Shown here one piece after another: positions 60,403-64,000 of a DNA stretch of 64,000 nucleotides. Each line of letters opens with the position of its first letter. The stretch's first letter is position 1. The notes beneath the pieces were generated by a model. The model ran no database searches. It was not told where the DNA came from and saw only the letters and a list, made by a program, of their open reading frames with translations. Position numbers and translations under genes: made by a program. The stretch lies in the NCBI GenBank assembly GCA_030645955.1, contig JAUSMR010000058.1, forward strand, positions 16,025 through 80,024. The letters are read 5' to 3'. This DNA is from Gallionella sp. GTDB taxonomy: Bacteria; Pseudomonadota; Gammaproteobacteria; Burkholderiales; Gallionellaceae.

Positions 60403-63400
60403 ATGGCTTCTAATCAGGATGTGGTTGGCAAGATCGTAATCATTAACGGCGCGGTGTTCGTTCAGCGCGACGGCAAGAGCATTCCCGCAAACCACGGTTC
60501 CGAATTGCGGCAGGGCGACTTTGTCGTTACCGGCCAAAACGGCAAGGCTGGTATTGCCATGATGGATCAAACTCGCTTCTCGCTCGGTGAAAAAGCCAGC
60601 ATGAAGATCGATCACGCCAATTACAGTCCGGCTGAAAAATCGGGATCGATGACCGTGTCTTTCATCAAGGGCGCCTTCATGTTCATAACCGGACAGATCG
60701 CGCATCTTAACGGTGGCAATATGAAGGTGCGCACCGCCAGTGCCACCATAGGTATTCGCGGCACTCAGGTAGCAGGCGATATTCAGTCCGATGGTTCTGA
60801 GAGCACCTTCACCCTGTTGCCTAATCCTGATGGACACCAGAGCTCTGCGCTAATTGAAAATGCCGGTGGTAGCCGCCTTCTTGATCAGCCCAACCAAAGT
60901 GTTCACATTGCCAGCTACTTCACGCCTCCCAGCGAGCCTTTCCTGGCTCCCCCCACGCAAGTTGCACATACCTATGGGCAGGTCTTCCCGAACATGTTCC
61001 TTGTCAGCCAGCAAATGGGGCTGCCGGGGCCGGTGAATCAACAAACCTATCAACCTCCGCCACCTTTACCCAATACGCAAGTGGCGCCGGGCAAGGAAGT
61101 CACTCCACCGGCAGTCGAACCCGATTCAACTGATCTCCAGCTCGATAAAGTGCAGCGGGGTACCGCCGATCGAAGCGGCGGCAGTACCGGAGGCTCTTCA
61201 TTAGCGGTGCCTTATCAGCTTCAGGAATTGTCGGACATACGAAGTGGCGCGCTTACCCTGGAGCAGATACTTGCCAACAAGAATTTCTATCTAAACGAGC
61301 AGACCACGGTGGTGCGCACTTTTGGCGATCTGGAATTCACCTTTATCGCGCCATCGCTGGCAGCGGTGCTGGTCAATATTCCTCCATCAGCAACAGCAGA
61401 TCAATACGTGCTGGATGAAACCGCGTTTGCGCCGGTTACCGGAATTGTTACCGCAAATGATACAGATGCGGAAGGGAATCCCCTGTCGGTGTTCGTCTTC
61501 GAGAGCGTAAACAACCCCACGCTGCCCGGCGTGGCGGGAGACCTGGTTGCCGGCGAATTTGGATCGTTGAGTATCGCCGCAGATGGAAGTTTTAGTTATA
61601 TTCTGGATAGCGGCAAAGCCCAATCCCACGATTTTGCCGGCGCCACCTCGGTTTCCGATGTCTTTAACTACTCAATCGCGGATGGTCTTGGCGGGCAGGC
61701 GACATCTACCGTTTCATTCAGCATTCAGGACGTTAATTCCGGATTTCTGACCAGTGCATTTTCCTCGGCATTGATCAATATCACCACGGGTGGTTCCACG
61801 AGCATGTCGGGCGATATCCTGAGCGCCACAACGGTTATCGCCGGGGTGTATGACGCGGCCGTTGTCGTTAGCAACTTCAATACGTTGACTGGCTACTCGG
61901 TTGGCAACAATCTCGTAGCGGGTAACGCGGCTCTCGGACAATACGGAACGCTCCTGCTCAATCCGTCCGGCACCTACGAATACATTCTCGACCCCACCAA
62001 GGTTTCAACCCTGGCGGTGGGCAGCTCGGTGACGGACAACTTTGTCTACACGCTAAGCAGTGGACAGGTGTCGAGTTTTACAGTCAATGTCAATTCAACA
62101 GGCCAGGCCGGAATAGCCGATCTGGTTGCTTACACCTACCACTATGGCGAGGATACGGACCCGGTTACGGCCGGACATCAGGGAAACTGGGACTATTACA
62201 CAGGCTACACTTACGTCACAGCGGGGAGCTATGACTCCCTCTTTGCCGCAGGCGGTGTGATTCCCACGCTGATCACAGAGGCATCGCTCAGTGATCCGCT
62301 CATCACTGGCACTGGCTATTACACCATCGACAGCATTACGGCGGGGCAGTCAGGAGTTATCGGCCAGACACGGGTCACCGAATACTATGATGCCGACACA
62401 CTGGTTGGCTTCGCCAGCCCTTATGTGTCAGGTTTGGCCGGGATCGGCTCTGAAAAGGGTGCGGTGGCAGGCGCAGCCTCGGCAGCCGGCCCCTGGGTTT
62501 ATGACTACGTAAACTACTTTTTTGAGGCAGACATCGACCTGGCTAATACGGCTAACCTGATCCAGTATTACACCTATACCTACGACTACGGCAACGGGGA
62601 CTTTTATACAGGTTATGGTTATGCGGCAGCCGCCACCTATGCGGCTGGCCAGTCGGTCGATGCCACAGCCATTACAGGTTTGCCCGGCAGTTACTACATC
62701 GAAACCGTCTTTAGCATCCAGGACTCTGTAACTGACAATATTGCTGTGGGTCAGGTCTATGTTACGTCCTACTACGATGCAAACGGGGCTTTGTCCGATA
62801 CGACGGCAAACGCTTCCGGCACGGTGGGTCTGGGTAGCGAGCGCGGCAACGTCTTTTCTACCACAAGCTCGGCAGCCGATGCATTCGACGCTTTTACGTC
62901 GGCGACCATATCGACAGCACCATCTTTGAACCAGCTTTATTATTTCCACTACGACTACGGTGATACCGGCCCGGTCACGCCAGGCTACCAGGGCGATACT
63001 TACTACGGCTACGGTTATGCCAATGCGGGCACCTTCATCGCCGGACAGTTGCTTGCCGGCTACACAAACGAACTTGGCACCGGCACCTACACCATCGACG
63101 CCATTTACACCTCCGACATTGGTATCGCCGGCGAAGTATTCGTAAGCTACTATTTTGATGGCGATGTGGGTGGCGAAGGGTGGAACACCATCGTCAGCGG
63201 TTCAGGTATCACAGGGCTCGGTTCTGAATCTGGCACTGTCTATAACTTTCTTGGCAACACAGCCGACACCTTCAGCAATTACTACGAGGCAGATGTAGCT
63301 GGTGGCACGGGGCTGCAACTGTATTATTTCCACTACGACTACGGCAACGGCGACACCTACTACGGCTACGGCTACAACGACAGCGCGCTCACCGGCTTAA

Positions 63401-64000
63401 CTTATACTTCCAATCTGGTATTCAACAGCATCGCCACCGAGACTGGCGCTACCGGCACTTACACAATTGACAGTGTCTTTTCGACCACTTTTGGTATCTC
63501 AGGCGAAGTCAATGTATATAGCTACTACGACTCCAATGGTGCGGGCTGGAATACTTATGTTAGCGGCGCAGGCCAGTTTGGCTTGGGTAGCGAAGCAGGC
63601 TCGGTTTCGAACTATACCGGAGCCAACGCCGATGTTTTCAGCAGTTACAACTCGGCGGATGTGTCGGGCGGCGGCACCCTGCAGCAGTACTACTTCAACT
63701 ACAGCTACGGCAACGGCGACAACTACTACGGCTACGGCTACAACGACAGCGCGCTCACCGGCGTGACCTACGCCTGGGGCGATACCTCCACCGTCACCAA
63801 CGAACTCGGCCTGACCGGCACCTACACCATCGACTCGGTGTACGCCACCAGCTGGGGCACCTCCGGCGAGATCTACGTCAACAGCTACTACGACGGCGAT
63901 GCCGGCGGCGCCGGCTGGAACACCAGCGTCTCCGGCTTCGGCCAGTTCGGGCTGGGCAGCGAAGGCGGCACCGTCTACAACTACAACGGCGCAGCCGACG
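60403..64000 (+). CDS. Giant FecR-domain surface protein, 3' end outside window
   Basis: The first 1,199 residues are visible and the frame is open to the window edge. A strong GGAGGG precedes ATG 60403. There is no Sec signal peptide. A FecR domain covers about residues 8-155 (KIVIINGAVFVQRDGK, then KVRTASATIGIRGTQVAGDI). A Pro-rich linker (YQPPPPLPNTQ) follows. Two VCBS-like domains lie at about 330-445 and 500-565 (GSLSIAADGSFSYILDSG; GTLLLNPSGTYEYILD). From residue 574 a tyrosine-rich tandem repeat of 122-145 residues begins. The lack of a signal peptide plus VCBS domains suggests type I secretion with a C-terminal signal beyond the window. It is likely a surface adhesin or matrix protein. 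Confidence 0.85.
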   Translation, partial: MASNQDVVGKIVIINGAVFVQRDGKSIPANHGSELRQGDFVVTGQNGKAGIAMMDQTRFSLGEKASMKIDHANYSPAEKSGSMTVSFIKGAFMFITGQIAHLNGGNMKVRTASATIGIRGTQVAGDIQSDGSESTFTLLPNPDGHQSSALIENAGGSRLLDQPNQSVHIASYFTPPSEPFLAPPTQVAHTYGQVFPNMFLVSQQMGLPGPVNQQTYQPPPPLPNTQVAPGKEVTPPAVEPDSTDLQLDKVQRGTADRSGGSTGGSSLAVPYQLQELSDIRSGALTLEQILANKNFYLNEQTTVVRTFGDLEFTFIAPSLAAVLVNIPPSATADQYVLDETAFAPVTGIVTANDTDAEGNPLSVFVFESVNNPTLPGVAGDLVAGEFGSLSIAADGSFSYILDSGKAQSHDFAGATSVSDVFNYSIADGLGGQATSTVSFSIQDVNSGFLTSAFSSALINITTGGSTSMSGDILSATTVIAGVYDAAVVVSNFNTLTGYSVGNNLVAGNAALGQYGTLLLNPSGTYEYILDPTKVSTLAVGSSVTDNFVYTLSSGQVSSFTVNVNSTGQAGIADLVAYTYHYGEDTDPVTAGHQGNWDYYTGYTYVTAGSYDSLFAAGGVIPTLITEASLSDPLITGTGYYTIDSITAGQSGVIGQTRVTEYYDADTLVGFASPYVSGLAGIGSEKGAVAGAASAAGPWVYDYVNYFFEADIDLANTANLIQYYTYTYDYGNGDFYTGYGYAAAATYAAGQSVDATAITGLPGSYYIETVFSIQDSVTDNIAVGQVYVTSYYDANGALSDTTANASGTVGLGSERGNVFSTTSSAADAFDAFTSATISTAPSLNQLYYFHYDYGDTGPVTPGYQGDTYYGYGYANAGTFIAGQLLAGYTNELGTGTYTIDAIYTSDIGIAGEVFVSYYFDGDVGGEGWNTIVSGSGITGLGSESGTVYNFLGNTADTFSNYYEADVAGGTGLQLYYFHYDYGNGDTYYGYGYNDSALTGLTYTSNLVFNSIATETGATGTYTIDSVFSTTFGISGEVNVYSYYDSNGAGWNTYVSGAGQFGLGSEAGSVSNYTGANADVFSSYNSADVSGGGTLQQYYFNYSYGNGDNYYGYGYNDSALTGVTYAWGDTSTVTNELGLTGTYTIDSVYATSWGTSGEIYVNSYYDGDAGGAGWNTSVSGFGQFGLGSEGGTVYNYNGAAD
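62122..64000 (+). repeat. Tyrosine-rich tandem protein repeat, at least 4.9 units
   Basis: Units start at 62122, 62557, 62926, 63313 and 63679, so periods are 435, 369, 387 and 366 bases. Each unit opens with a pattern like LQLYYFHYDYGNGDTYYGYG. The middle has TYTIDSVFSTTFGISGEV, and the unit ends near SGAGQFGLGSEAGSV. Units 4 and 5 are nearly identical at the DNA level over YYGYGYNDSALTG, so recent duplication is likely. Earlier units are more diverged. Confidence 0.88.

Noticed and set aside
60286..60837. 183-codon frame antisense to the giant FecR gene
   Set aside because: It covers the FecR domain on the other strand, including IRTASATIGIRGT. No independent coding signal is seen.
62122..64000. 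CRISPR or DNA-level satellite
   Set aside because: The repeat is 366-435 bases long, keeps one reading frame and varies mainly at synonymous or conservative sites, so it is a protein repeat.

Overview
The window reads as a chromosomal stretch from a betaproteobacterium, most likely in the Nitrosomonadales/Gallionellaceae neighbourhood. This is inferred from gene order and repeat style, not from a marker search. Supporting points are the ribF-ileS-lspA-ispH string, EarP next to an EF-P with Arg32 in the modification loop, separate parE and parC, the yhdP-nitrilase-tldD cluster, and many dispersed palindromes of the GTAGCCCGGAT and CCCTCTCCCG...CGGGAGAGGG kinds.

Layout. 0.1-5.8 kb: a GcvR-like ACT protein, then parE and parC separated by a mosaic of repeats. 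6-11.2 kb: an ankyrin protein, a DsrC/TusE-fold protein without the catalytic C-terminal cysteine, fumC and an FAD reductase. 11.4-17.3 kb: folB-folK, then acnA with a metallophosphoesterase and a nitroreductase lying between it and a second, broken acnA 3' end. 17.5-25.2 kb: an accessory envelope locus of eight exported proteins (two beta-barrels, three LPP20-like proteins, a CsgG/FlgO-like protein with propeller-like blades, a FecR-domain protein with a coiled coil, and a coiled-coil protein). 25.4-28.8 kb: alaS with a broken second 3' end, and a receiver protein. 28.8-40 kb: minus-strand units ilvE-zinc finger-waaF-pgm and glnE-response regulator-hybrid kinase, with a frameshifted class III cyclase between them. 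40-53.5 kb: yhdP, nitrilase, tldD, an AI-2E-type permease, gene debris, ribF-ileS-lspA-ispH and tRNA-Thr(CGT). 53.5-60 kb: a MacA/MacB-like exporter with two separate permeases, then earP-efp. 60.4 kb to the end: the first 1,199 residues of a very large FecR-domain protein with VCBS-like domains and a tyrosine-rich tandem repeat.

Two themes stand out. First, short palindromic or repeat DNA sits in frame inside at least six genes (glnE, pgm, alaS, earP, ileS, and the acnA/waaF pair), adding peptides to housekeeping enzymes. One 60-bp family with four copies shows covarying stems. Second, three genes (acnA, alaS, tldD) are followed by a stray copy of their own 3' end, which suggests gene replacement or insertion at gene 3' ends. 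The best candidate for an undescribed system is the 17.5-25.2 kb envelope locus, possibly working with the FecR/Tyr-repeat surface protein at the right edge. That link is inference from shared domain types only.
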